Shown here piece after piece: positions 27,585 through 35,914 of a DNA stretch of 64,000 bases (the first letter of the stretch is position 1; every line of letters begins with the position of its first letter). Source of the DNA: Affinundibacterium macrobrachii (GTDB taxonomy: Bacteria > Pseudomonadota > Gammaproteobacteria > Burkholderiales > Burkholderiaceae_D); assembly GCF_014652415.1 (NCBI RefSeq), contig NZ_BMYT01000003.1, positions 124,001-188,000 on the forward strand. Direction: 5' to 3'. The notes under the pieces are model-generated. The model saw only the letters and a program-made list of their open reading frames with translations, did not search any database and was not told the origin of the DNA. Position numbers and translations under genes: made by a program.

Positions 27585-28708
27585 AGCTCGGCGGCCTCTT
27601 CAAGCCAATGCGCCGCCCTGAGGTTAGCCTGAATTCGATCATATTCGGAATCTGGCTTTTTCCCTTGGTCTATCACAGTCCAATGGCCTCCTCGGTTGGC
27701 AAAAAGTTTCCAGTCAAGCTTTACACCAAGCCATAGAAGCGCAGCTTTTGGCCGAAACATACCAGAGGGAGTCGTTCGCAACCATTGATCTGGTCTGGGC
27801 CCTGCAAGTAATAGGAAATTAACGCCGCTCGGAAGTTCGACATCTCCTAAAATTTTGCATTCCAGAGGGTATTCCGTGCCCACATCTGCTTCAACTTGAT
27901 CACATCCCTCAAGCAAGCAAATATCCAAGAAAGTTTCTCGCAGTCCCAACACAAGCACCTGCTGCTTAAATTTCGTATATAACTCATCCTCCTCTTTCAT
28001 TTCCATGTAGTGCGGCACCGACTGAGGCATTTCTGACGGAAGCTGAATTCTCATCAGCTTTCCCATGTTTCCCTCTTCCGCTTTGTATCCCGCCCCTGAG
28101 CCATTGATGATTGGGGTCGCAACATCGATTCCCTTAGTACGCCCACCTTGATTCAGGAGCCAACCATAGTCTCGAATTTTCGCCAGTAGCCAAGCGTCAA
28201 AGACACCAACAAGATGAATATGTGGATAAGTTATACTTGTACCTTCGTGAACCCCGACCTGCCATCCCCAATTAATTATCACAATAAAATCTTTACGGTA
28301 TCTAATTAATTGTAAGGGAGTCGCCAAATTTGCAGATTTCTCCTCAGCCGCAGTGTGCAACGCTTTAACTTCGAGTCCTAATTCATTGTCCCGCTGACGA
28401 TTTCTGATTATCAAATCTGGAAATACATTCCACAATACGGCAGCCACCGAATAACCCGCAGCATCCTCGTTGAGAATATTATTCATTTCATAGGCTACGG
28501 AGTATTCGAGCAACGTCGAAACGCGCGTCCTAGTATCGGTTAGGTGTCGCGGGTCTCTCGGAGGTCTCTCACTTGTCTTTCTTGCCGTTAAGGTTTTGGA
28601 AACTCCAGCATTAACACGTTCAACTGCACTTTCAAGCAGCTTTAGGACGAACTGTCTCGACGTCAACCCATTAATTTCCTGCAAGGAATACTGAAAGATT
28701 TCTGACAT
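27581..28708 (-). CDS. Putative restriction endonuclease of a two-gene R-M system
   Basis: 375 residues. A PD-(D/E)xK core is likely at about residues 120-142: FPDLIIRNRQRDNELGLEVKAL gives the P-D and the E-x-K. The start lies 3 nt after the stop of the upstream methyltransferase, so both are on one transcript and probably coupled. The rest of the chain has no recognised domain. As a partner of a methyltransferase carrying its own specificity domains, it would cut unmodified DNA at the sites that enzyme recognises. Its exact subtype is not known to me. Confidence 0.72.
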   Translation of the reverse strand: MSEIFQYSLQEINGLTSRQFVLKLLESAVERVNAGVSKTLTARKTSERPPRDPRHLTDTRTRVSTLLEYSVAYEMNNILNEDAAGYSVAAVLWNVFPDLIIRNRQRDNELGLEVKALHTAAEEKSANLATPLQLIRYRKDFIVIINWGWQVGVHEGTSITYPHIHLVGVFDAWLLAKIRDYGWLLNQGGRTKGIDVATPIINGSGAGYKAEEGNMGKLMRIQLPSEMPQSVPHYMEMKEEDELYTKFKQQVLVLGLRETFLDICLLEGCDQVEADVGTEYPLECKILGDVELPSGVNFLLLAGPRPDQWLRTTPSGMFRPKAALLWLGVKLDWKLFANRGGHWTVIDQGKKPDSEYDRIQANLRAAHWLEEAAEL

Positions 28709-28711
28709 TTT

Positions 28712-30871
28712 TTAACCCTTCGTTACAAAAGCATTAGCAACACTGTTAATAGCTTGAAGCTCCAAATGTGCTGCGGTTGTTTCCAATTGTCGAGCTTCAT
28801 TGCGTGTTCGCTCATAATGGCTCTTCGCGTTAGAAAACGCATCTAGAATCTCAATTTGTCGATTCTTTGGCGGCAGCGGAATCTTTATATGCAGAATATC
28901 TTTAAGCGTGATTCGAGGACGTCCAATTCCAGCAATAAGATGAATGATTTGCCCGAAAACAAAATCGGAACGCAGTAATATCGATAATAACAAAGGGTCA
29001 ATAATCGCCGCATTTCCATTTTCACGGACAGTCAATACAATACATTCCGCCGAAGTGTATCCCGAGGTGTGCCAATCAACATAGGTAACCTTCCGGAGAC
29101 CGGGGCGCATTTTTGCGAATAAGATATCCCCACGACAGTATCTTTTTACAGCACTCGACAACGAATTTGCAGGCGTTCTCACTTGATGCGCAAACCCAAC
29201 ATAGGACTCGATATGCGCAAGCCCAGTATAAGGGATAATCTGGTCAGCCAGATCGACTGATGGAACATAGCTCTCGTTGCGAACGCCGCAAATGTCTCCT
29301 AGCTGAACCAAAGGAAACTCGCATCGAGCCACTGCTGCTTCAGCCGCCACACGAGCAGGGTGATGGAAGCGAAAATCCAATCGATTTTCTGCTCGAACAA
29401 CCGAAAGATTATTGCCGGATGAATTAGCCACGAATAAATTCTCAGTCTGACGCTCTAATACTCCGGTACGCTCGAATTGCCTCCAAACGGCGAGAATTTC
29501 GGGAAGGTCGTTGTTTAGAGAAGGCATTCCAGCTTCGTCGTATGTGAGATCTGGCTCGCCATTTGCCTTACGACCAACGTTTTCAGCTCGCGCATAAAAC
29601 GTCAAATAATTTGTGCTTGGGGCGTGCCGTTTGCGGAGCAGGAGTATCGAGGTATTTACGTTTGCATAGGGCATAAATGCCGTCTCGGGCAGGCTTATCA
29701 CCGCGCAAAGCTCTGCCTGAGTCAGGATTACGTCACGGACATCAGATGCTGACGGCAAGGACAATACACCCTCGTCGATTACGATGGCGAGCCAACCACC
29801 CTCCCTTAAAAGTGCAAGGCTGCGTTCGAGGAACAAAATACCTCTGCGGCGACTTGTTTTTCCCCTGCCAAGAATGAAAGCGTCCAATTCCTCTTTATCA
29901 GAAAAATCACTACCAAATGGGGGATTTGTCAGAACAACATCAAATTGCTCGATGAACTGTCGTCCAGCTGAACCTAGTGTCCCACCATTCGCCAAACACA
30001 AAGTTTGGAATGTTGGCGCATTATGAACAAAAAGATTTATACCAGAGACCCACGCAAGTCGTTCGTCGATCTCCAATCCTATCAGCTTGACGTTATCCCT
30101 CTGTCGCTTCGCCACCTCAACAAGAAAACCACCAGTGCCACATGCGGGATCGGCGATAACACCAGAAAGATGCCCCTCCACCAAGCCCACCATGAATTCG
30201 ACAACGCTTTGCGGAGTAAAAAACTGCTGGTGATCGCCTTTATCAAAGGTGTTTCGTATCATTTCTTCATACGCATAACCTTTGACATCTCTGGAACCAG
30301 CTGCGAGCGAAATTTCATTAAGAGCAGAGCCTAACGAATCTAACGCCGAATCACTTACACGGAGCTCACGAAATTTCTCTGGAAATAGATTGCTATTCAC
30401 ATCGGTTGACGTACAAAAGGCCTTCCGAATTTTCGTCGCGTAATCACTTTGAGACTCATTTGATTTTCGATCAAACAGCGTTGAATCGTGACGTGCTTGA
30501 TCGACAAGAAGTTTCAGAAACAATAGTTTTGTAACCTCGTCAAAACGCTCAACAATGCTACTGTTTGCATCCGTGTCACGTAGAATTTTGTGCAATTTCA
30601 CCAAGAGTTTACGGATTCCCTTTTCCGTTTCATCCTTTGAATTTACCTCACCAGTAGTAATCTGATCTTCCGAAGTAGCACTTTCGAATAACATCTGCTG
30701 GTCAATCGTCAGCGGGTTTAAATCTTGAACGTCTTTCAATAAGTACATCCGATAGTTATTTGTAGAGTTTCGTACGGGCTTTAGCTTCCCCGATTTATCC
30801 CAGTTTCTCAATGTTTCCTTTGTGACACCAAGCAGGCTTGCTGCTTCCGTGAGAGAAATATACGCTGCCAT
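28712..30871 (-). CDS. MerR-HTH / HsdM / HsdS fusion DNA methyltransferase
   Basis: 719 residues with three parts. Residues 1-55 are a MerR/excisionase-like winged HTH (ISLTEAASLLGVTKETLRNWDKSGKL). Residues ~90-430 are an N6-adenine methyltransferase of HsdM type, with motif I VIADPACGTGGFLVEVA and motif IV VLTNPPFGS. Residues ~500-700 are an HsdS-like target-recognition unit (FPLVQLGDICGVRNESYV...GDILFAKMRPGLRKV...IPLPPKNRQIEILDAFSNAKSHYERTR). Methylation and specificity are thus in one chain, as in type IIG/IIB enzymes, while the nuclease is a separate gene directly downstream. The N-terminal HTH may autoregulate the operon. About 200 nt precede it without a gene. Confidence 0.85.
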   Translation of the reverse strand: MAAYISLTEAASLLGVTKETLRNWDKSGKLKPVRNSTNNYRMYLLKDVQDLNPLTIDQQMLFESATSEDQITTGEVNSKDETEKGIRKLLVKLHKILRDTDANSSIVERFDEVTKLLFLKLLVDQARHDSTLFDRKSNESQSDYATKIRKAFCTSTDVNSNLFPEKFRELRVSDSALDSLGSALNEISLAAGSRDVKGYAYEEMIRNTFDKGDHQQFFTPQSVVEFMVGLVEGHLSGVIADPACGTGGFLVEVAKRQRDNVKLIGLEIDERLAWVSGINLFVHNAPTFQTLCLANGGTLGSAGRQFIEQFDVVLTNPPFGSDFSDKEELDAFILGRGKTSRRRGILFLERSLALLREGGWLAIVIDEGVLSLPSASDVRDVILTQAELCAVISLPETAFMPYANVNTSILLLRKRHAPSTNYLTFYARAENVGRKANGEPDLTYDEAGMPSLNNDLPEILAVWRQFERTGVLERQTENLFVANSSGNNLSVVRAENRLDFRFHHPARVAAEAAVARCEFPLVQLGDICGVRNESYVPSVDLADQIIPYTGLAHIESYVGFAHQVRTPANSLSSAVKRYCRGDILFAKMRPGLRKVTYVDWHTSGYTSAECIVLTVRENGNAAIIDPLLLSILLRSDFVFGQIIHLIAGIGRPRITLKDILHIKIPLPPKNRQIEILDAFSNAKSHYERTRNEARQLETTAAHLELQAINSVANAFVTKG

Positions 30872-31075
30872 AATTTTCTAATTTCCAATGCTTTATAATG
30901 TTTCAAGGTTACAAGAAAACACCTTTCGGTGCAAGCTTTTGAATTTCTTTCTGTAGACGTCCAAATCGTTACGATCGGTAGGTTTATGAAACGACACCAT
31001 AACTTTTCTGAGTACTATGAACGTTGTCGCCCACGCCGCAGAAAAAATAAAATTCGATCATGATAGAAAATAAAA

Positions 31076-32059
31076 TCATAATAGACTCGGTATTTTCCGT
31101 TTCGCAACTGGCCGAATATACCGAGCAAGAGTGACGTCTGATTTATGACCAGTCTGCTCTCGAATTTGATACGGCTGTAATCCGACTGTAGCCGCTTCAG
31201 TACAATAACCAGCGCGCAAACTATGCCCAGCCACTTTGCTGGCTGCGTCGTCGCCACTCACTTTACGGACGGCCGCTTTCACAATCAGGGCAACAGATTG
31301 AGGAGTCAACGCTTTTGTATTCACTTTTGTGTCATGCCGACTGACAGCTCTAAACAATGCGCCCTCGTTGATCTTCGCTAGTTCAAGCCAGTTTTTAAGC
31401 GCTTTCACTGGACACGTTTTGCCCTTAGCGGTCGGAATAAAAACTGTTCGCCCAACGCCCTCCTGATCAGTCTTTGAGCGCCGAATCATTATTTCTAATC
31501 CAGTGTCATAAGTGGTGACATCTTCAATCTGCAATGCCACCAATTCAGAACGACGGAATGCACCAGCAAAGCCGATCAAAAGCAATGCCTTATCACGTGC
31601 TGCTTTCAGAGGGCTCTGTTGGTCTACCATTACCATAATTTCTAGCAGATCGTCTTTTACCAATGCAGTAACGCGGCGTTGTGCTGTCCCGAAGGTGCGC
31701 CTTATTCCCTGCATCGTTCTTTTCACAGACTTATCCATTACTGGCGATACGATGCCAATGTCAGTATGGGCGCGGTGAATGGCGATTAGCCGATGCTGTA
31801 AAGTTGCCACCGCCAATGAATCGGCAAATTTAGCAATGTATTCAGCAACCATACCTGGCGTTGCTGGTATTGTGCCGCCATGCTGTTTGAAATGCCGTAG
31901 GTCAGCGCTGTACGTGCGTTGTGTGGCTTTTGATTGAGCCGCTGCTGTGTAGCTTTCAACTAGTGATGATGGTGGCGCAGGAATCGATTTAACTAATTTA
32001 ATGCGCGGCGCCTTATTAGGTTCGATCAATTGTATTATTTTTGCTGTTTTGGTAGCCAT
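31076..32059 (-). CDS. Tyrosine recombinase (Cre/Xer-like)
   Basis: 327 residues. A SAM-like core-binding domain covers residues ~35-125 (SYTAAAQSKATQRTYSADLRHFKQH) and the catalytic domain follows. Catalytic residues are seen in GFAGAFRRSELVAL (Arg I), AGHSLRAGYCTEA (His-x-x-Arg) and TGHKSDVTLARYIR (His and Tyr). It resembles plasmid and ICE recombinases more than the P4-type integrase at the island's right end. It may resolve multimers of the element or mark a second, nested insertion. Two plasmid-type genes lie upstream on the same strand. Confidence 0.88.
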   Translation of the reverse strand: MATKTAKIIQLIEPNKAPRIKLVKSIPAPPSSLVESYTAAAQSKATQRTYSADLRHFKQHGGTIPATPGMVAEYIAKFADSLAVATLQHRLIAIHRAHTDIGIVSPVMDKSVKRTMQGIRRTFGTAQRRVTALVKDDLLEIMVMVDQQSPLKAARDKALLLIGFAGAFRRSELVALQIEDVTTYDTGLEIMIRRSKTDQEGVGRTVFIPTAKGKTCPVKALKNWLELAKINEGALFRAVSRHDTKVNTKALTPQSVALIVKAAVRKVSGDDAASKVAGHSLRAGYCTEAATVGLQPYQIREQTGHKSDVTLARYIRPVAKRKIPSLL

Positions 32060-32150
32060 TTTAAGTATTCACAATAGTGTATTTTCGATAGCTGACACGA
32101 CGAAAAAAAAGCAACGAAAATTCTCGCCGCTTCTTTTGTTCTTAGTCAGT

Positions 32151-32564
32151 TCATGGTTTGGCATTTGGGAAGCACTCAACAGTGCCAGGGACATAATCAA
32201 CAATCGACCTTCGGCAGGCTGCTGCGATACAGTGAATAACAGCAGCTAATTCACCCAACTCTCCTATCAGCCACCCAATGGCTTCTGCTGCGTCACCAGA
32301 TATTTCACGAGTTTCTATCTCTGGCGCGGAATTGGCCAATAGTATGCCGATAGCGGATATGCCGAGATTGACAGTACGCATTGCGACATCACCGTTATTT
32401 GCGATCTGCAAAAGTAACGTTGGATTTGCGGCAAGGTAATCAATCTCAAATTCAGCAGTCACCGTCAAATGTGGCAGTTGCAAAAGCAAATCGCGTATCG
32501 GTCGCATGGCCTGCATTGTCGCGATGGCGTTACCGCTCTTTTGTGATGATCGTTTGGCGCACAT
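32151..32564 (-). CDS. Hypothetical island protein coupled to plasmid-type gene
   Basis: 137 residues from the ATG at 32564, one nt after the stop of the preceding gene, so translation is likely coupled. It is helical and acidic (LLLQLPHLTVTAEFEIDYLAANPTLLLQIANNGD; EAIGWLIGELGELAAVIHCIAAACRRS). No membrane or signal segment. Family not recognised; possibly an accessory of the recombinase or replication genes downstream. Confidence 0.6.
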   Translation of the reverse strand: MCAKRSSQKSGNAIATMQAMRPIRDLLLQLPHLTVTAEFEIDYLAANPTLLLQIANNGDVAMRTVNLGISAIGILLANSAPEIETREISGDAAEAIGWLIGELGELAAVIHCIAAACRRSIVDYVPGTVECFPNAKP

Positions 32565-32565
32565 A

Positions 32566-32907
32566 TCAGTATTCCTCGGGAAACAGGAAAGTAGTAGCAC
32601 TGCGATCCGCTTCCGTGATCACCCAAAATCGTCTGTTAGCTGCAACATACGCCGACAATATGCGAAGCCCGTTCTCTACGGCAAAATCATTTGCAATTGC
32701 GTCTTCAGGCGATACATCACCCCAATCGCTTTGCAAATGACGCTGAATTAGATACGGCTCGATTTCAATATTGTTTTCGCTAAAATGCGCCATGACTGCT
32801 GGAGTTGCCACGACTGTGCCACAAGAAAATAGCGACACTTTTTTCTGAGCGCCGTGCACATCAATCGCTGACATATTTGAATTGGTGTTGGTATCTTTTT
32901 TCATCAT
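32566..32907 (-). CDS. Plasmid-type conserved hypothetical protein
   Basis: 113 residues from the ATG pair at 32907/32904 (GAGAT box upstream). The core is a pattern I recognise from many plasmids and ICEs: VATPAVMAHFSEN, RHLQSDWGDVSPEDAIANDFAVENGLRILSAY, WVITEADRSATTFLFPEEY. Its function is unknown. It heads a short minus-strand cluster with the 137-aa gene and the tyrosine recombinase. Confidence 0.72.
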   Translation of the reverse strand: MMKKDTNTNSNMSAIDVHGAQKKVSLFSCGTVVATPAVMAHFSENNIEIEPYLIQRHLQSDWGDVSPEDAIANDFAVENGLRILSAYVAANRRFWVITEADRSATTFLFPEEY

Positions 32908-32967
32908 TTTTATCTCAGTAAAGGTAGGTATCCCAAGCAAGAAGACGACAAAATTCACTGATAGCAT

Positions 32968-33339
32968 TCTGGCTTTCAGCGAAACATTACAGGACGTCTT
33001 TAGGGAAGTAGAAAGGGAACAGCGTTTGCCAAATCAGAGACGCAAATAGTGAAGCCAAGCTAGAAAGGCTTGATGAGAATACTTGCGTTGGTATGGGTTA
33101 GCGTTGGCTGCTGCGACGCATTGCACGCCACAGCAATATGTTAACATGGGGCACAAATCAATTTCATTGAAAATAACTTTGTGAAAACGCGACTCACGTC
33201 CATTATTTGAGGGTTCATTTATTGCACTTGCCTGTCAAAACTGCGATTTCTTTAAGCCTCGAAAACATCTCAATACACAGATTTCACCTACTTTCAACCT
33301 GCAAATATGCATCACTTTTTTAAGTCATTTTTACAAACC
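32968..33339. other. Non-coding stretch at a junction
   Basis: 372 bp with no convincing gene, RNA or repeat. It separates the minus-strand recombinase cluster from a decayed plus-strand gene and may contain the junction between two insertions. Confidence 0.4.
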
Positions 33340-33534
33340 ATGTTAGGTAGCTTCCGCCGAATTTCGAGAGCAACAAAGAATGAAATGTGAGTTGAAGATT
33401 TACACAGTGAATCTTGGATCATGGCTGATGCCATCAGCAAACGACGTGGATTCAACATTGATTTTTCTGACCCCGATGACGCCAGCCTTATCATCCGTGC
33501 GATAAATGTTGAACAAGTGAAAAGAGGCGACTGA
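33340..33534 (+). pseudogene. Decayed conserved hypothetical gene (in-frame TGA)
   Basis: Read from the ATG at 33340 the frame gives MLGSFRRISRATKNEM, a TGA at 33388-33390, then VEDLHSESWIMADAISKRRG...VIRA-like text ending in VKRGD at 33534. The pattern FRRISR...N-E-x-x-VEDLHSE-W-I recalls a conserved short protein of Burkholderiales. One in-frame stop and a shortened C-terminus indicate a broken copy. Confidence 0.55.
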
Positions 33535-33561
33535 CAGATATGTAATTCCGTTCGCCTAGCT

Positions 33562-34047
33562 TTGCATGATGCAAAGACTAGTTTATATCACCGACGATTT
33601 CTAGATGCTGCGATAGTCAGAGATATATCGCTTGCGGAAAGAGAGAAAAGACCACTCGCTTTGATTATGTTAGACCTTGATCACTTCAAGAATGTAAACG
33701 ATCAATTTGGACATGGCGCGGGTGATGAAGCTCTCAAAGCGCTTGCTGATATTTTGAAAAAGACGTCTCGTGACAGTGACTTAATTTGCCGCTATGGTGT
33801 TGAAGAGTTTATCGCAATTATTCCAAACATGTCAGCTTCGCAAGCAGTTGATAGAGCCGAAGTTTGGCGAAAGCAATTGGAAAAAAATACGGTAAATTGC
33901 GATGAAAATGCGATTAAAATCACACTATCTGCGGGCATAGCTTTTTATCCAGATCATGGAAAAAATGCCGAAGAGCTAGTTTTATGTGCTGATGGAATGC
34001 GCTATAAATCTAAACGATCTGGGCGCAATCAAGTGACTATTGCTTAA
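33562..34047 (+). pseudogene. Truncated GGDEF-domain protein with degenerate active site
   Basis: About 161 residues covering one GGDEF domain (SLYHRRFLDAA, IMLDLDHFKNVNDQFGHGAGDEAL, and C-terminal GRNQVTIA). The signature reads RYGVEEF, not RYGGEEF, and the usual D-x-LTGLYNRR entry is eroded to DAKTSLYHRR. There is no sensor domain, and the only starts are TTG or internal codons; the in-frame sequence runs back to a stop at 33532-33534. Diguanylate cyclase activity is unlikely. Best read as the 3' remnant of a longer gene, though expression of a c-di-GMP-binding fragment cannot be excluded. Confidence 0.65.
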
Positions 34048-34152
34048 ACATACTGTCATTAAATAATTTGAGAAGTGCTAATTGCCAAGAGTTTAGAAAC
34101 AGCAGTTAATCAAATTTATTTCGTATTGAAAAAGCTTAACTTACAAAGGTCA

Positions 34153-34491
34153 TCAGGATTTGTTTCCAATAATGATGATTCCTGCACCGAGCAAGGCAAC
34201 GGCTGCCCCAAGGTAATCATTCCAGCTTGGCTTAATCCCGTCTACAACAGAAAGCCATGCAATGGCTGTGGCAATGTATACGGCACCATAGGTTGCGTAT
34301 ACTCGGCCACTCGCTGCTGGATGCAAAGTCAATAACCAAACAAACACGGCTAAGCTCGCCGCCGCCGGGAGCAATAGCCAAGTTGTACCTTTGCCAGTGA
34401 GCCACAACATCGGCAAATAGCAACCAATGAGTTCGGCAATGGCCGTTGCGACAAATAAAGCGAAAGATTTTCCGATGTCATTTAACTCCAT
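34153..34491 (-). CDS. YnfA/UPF0060 family membrane protein
   Basis: 112 residues with four hydrophobic helices: [62 protein letters not shown] and [17 protein letters not shown]. The ELIGCY, [17 protein letters not shown] and W-x-D-x-x-G-x-x-x-x-L-x-G motifs are the UPF0060 signature. Members resemble small drug/metal transporters and often sit in metal-resistance clusters. The start overlaps the MerR gene stop by 1 nt (TAATG), so they are co-translated. Confidence 0.9.
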   Translation of the reverse strand: MELNDIGKSFALFVATAIAELIGCYLPMLWLTGKGTTWLLLPAAASLAVFVWLLTLHPAASGRVYATYGAVYIATAIAWLSVVDGIKPSWNDYLGAAVALLGAGIIIIGNKS

Positions 34492-34997
34492 TAACGACCT
34501 CGCTTTAATTCAGTAACGGAAAAAGAATCAGGATTTGTCGCTAGTTGGATGCTGTCCTCAGGTCGTCTCTGCGGTATGACAGGCGCCTGTAAAGTTTCGA
34601 TGATGGAGCAGTCTTTTGTTTGACCCTCTACGCAGCCAGTATTACAGGCACAGACATAAGCATTTAGCGTTTTTTCTAATTCGCGCATTTCAACTATTTT
34701 TTTTCGTACTTCATCAAGATGACGCTGTGCCAGATCTCGTACTTCGACGCAAGCGCGCTCACCATCCTCTAAAAGCTGACCCAATTGACGCACCTGCTCA
34801 ATCGGAAAACCAAAATCGCGGCAGCGTTTAATAAAGAGCAGTCGTTGAATGTCTTCATGACGATAAAAACGATGCCCATTCGACGCACGCTCAGATTGCG
34901 GCAAAAGACCTATTTCTTCATAGTATCGAATGGTCGGCACAGTACACTTAGTCTGCTGGGATAAGTGCCCGATTGTCAGTATAGGTTTGTTCATCAT
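34491..34997 (-). CDS. MerR-family metal-responsive regulator
   Basis: 168 residues. An N-terminal MerR winged HTH ([28 protein letters not shown]), a dimerisation helix, and a Cys-rich C-terminal loop ([29 protein letters not shown]) that could hold a thiophilic metal. It forms an operon with ynfA and is divergent from a small MerF-like transporter gene; the ~85-nt gap (34998-35083) must hold the regulated promoter. The metal is not certain (mercury, lead, cadmium or arsenic-like ions are possible). Confidence 0.88.
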   Translation of the reverse strand: MMNKPILTIGHLSQQTKCTVPTIRYYEEIGLLPQSERASNGHRFYRHEDIQRLLFIKRCRDFGFPIEQVRQLGQLLEDGERACVEVRDLAQRHLDEVRKKIVEMRELEKTLNAYVCACNTGCVEGQTKDCSIIETLQAPVIPQRRPEDSIQLATNPDSFSVTELKRGR

Positions 34998-35083
34998 CCT
35001 AAAAATAAGGCTTGCATCTCAAGTGACTTTAGCATGTACCTTGCAACTTCGGTAAAACAATTTCATTTTTAAAGGAGATGGAT

Positions 35084-35362
35084 ATGGAAGTAATGAAGAG
35101 CAAGTCATGGCGTACTGCCTTAGGTGCTGCGGCGGTAATTATTGCGGGGTGTGGTTTGTGCTGCCTGCCACTAATAGCGCCATTACTTGCATCACTTGGC
35201 GTATCTATCGGGTTAGCAGCATATCTTGATGAACTGTCGATATGGCACTTCATCCCAATCACAGGTATAGGTATTGGGGTATTCGTCATGATAAGAAAAC
35301 GATTTGTGCAACAAAAATGCAAAAGAGACTGCAAGTGCGAAAGCCAGTGCAATACGTCTTAA
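35084..35362 (+). CDS. Small Cys-containing membrane protein (MerF/MerT-like)
   Basis: 92 residues. Two membrane helices (WRTALGAAAVIIAGCGLCCLPLIAPLL...; FIPITGIGIGVFVMI) with the vicinal Cys motif GCGLCCLP in the first helix, as in MerF/MerT mercuric transporters. A Cys-rich basic tail ends the chain (KCKRDCKCESQC). The ATG at 35084 is chosen because AAAGGAG lies six nt upstream, whereas the ATG at 35078 abuts it. It is divergent from a MerR gene, so it is probably induced by the metal it moves. Assignment to Hg specifically is inference. Confidence 0.7.
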   Translation: MEVMKSKSWRTALGAAAVIIAGCGLCCLPLIAPLLASLGVSIGLAAYLDELSIWHFIPITGIGIGVFVMIRKRFVQQKCKRDCKCESQCNTS

Positions 35363-35382
35363 GAGCCGTTTTCACTAAACTG

Positions 35383-35829
35383 TTAATGGCAGCCTTCCCC
35401 ATGACTGCCCAGTTTTTTTATTGGCATACCTTCTGTCGTAGCCAAGTTATGCAAAATGCCGCAGTCTTTGCCTGCGTTGGAATTATGGCAAAGACTACGT
35501 AATTGCATCAGTTGCTTTTGTAACTCAGTCAATTCATGAATGCGATGTGCTACATGATCAATATGTTTATCTAAAATTTGATTCACTTCCGTGCAGGTCT
35601 CCTGAGGTGCATCCTTAAAAAGTAAAAGCTGACGGATTTCATGCAAGGTCATATCCAATGATCGACAGTGGCGGATAAATAAAAGTCGTTCAGCATGGCT
35701 TTCACCATACAAACGATAATTTCCTTGCGAGCGTATGGCTGGGGGAAGTAAGCCTTCTTTCTCATAAAAACGAATGGTTTCTACCTGACAACCAGATCGT
35801 TTTGCAAGTTCGCCAATTTTTAATTCCAT
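35383..35829 (-). CDS. cadR: Cd(II)/Pb(II)-responsive MerR regulator
   Basis: 148 residues. The sequence follows CadR/PbrR closely: MELKIGELAKRSGCQVETIRFYEKEGLLP, SQGNYRLY, ERLLFIRHCRSLDMTLHEIRQLL, and metal-ligand cysteines in ETCTEVN and LCHNSNAGKDCGIL. The C-terminus carries scattered His/Cys (GSHGEGCH). It is divergent from the P-type ATPase gene and a textbook MerR dyad sits between them. I prefer the start MELKIG at 35829; MRMNQ at 35844 is possible. Confidence 0.9.
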   Translation of the reverse strand: MELKIGELAKRSGCQVETIRFYEKEGLLPPAIRSQGNYRLYGESHAERLLFIRHCRSLDMTLHEIRQLLLFKDAPQETCTEVNQILDKHIDHVAHRIHELTELQKQLMQLRSLCHNSNAGKDCGILHNLATTEGMPIKKLGSHGEGCH

Positions 35830-35857
35830 TTGGTTCATCCTCATCGCAAAATAATGC

Positions 35858-35889
35858 TTGACCCTATACCTACTACAGGGTTTTTAATA
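35858..35889 (+). promoter_or_regulatory. MerR-type cadA promoter with CadR operator
   Basis: A -35 box TTGACC (35858-35863) and a -10 box around TTTAAT (35883-35888) are separated by 19 nt, the overlong spacing typical of MerR-controlled promoters. The dyad ACCCTATA-CCTAC-TACAGGGT (35861-35881) lies in the spacer and matches the CadR/PbrR operator pattern. Confidence 0.85.
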
Positions 35890-35914
35890 GCACTATACGC
35901 CTTAAGGAGCTTTT

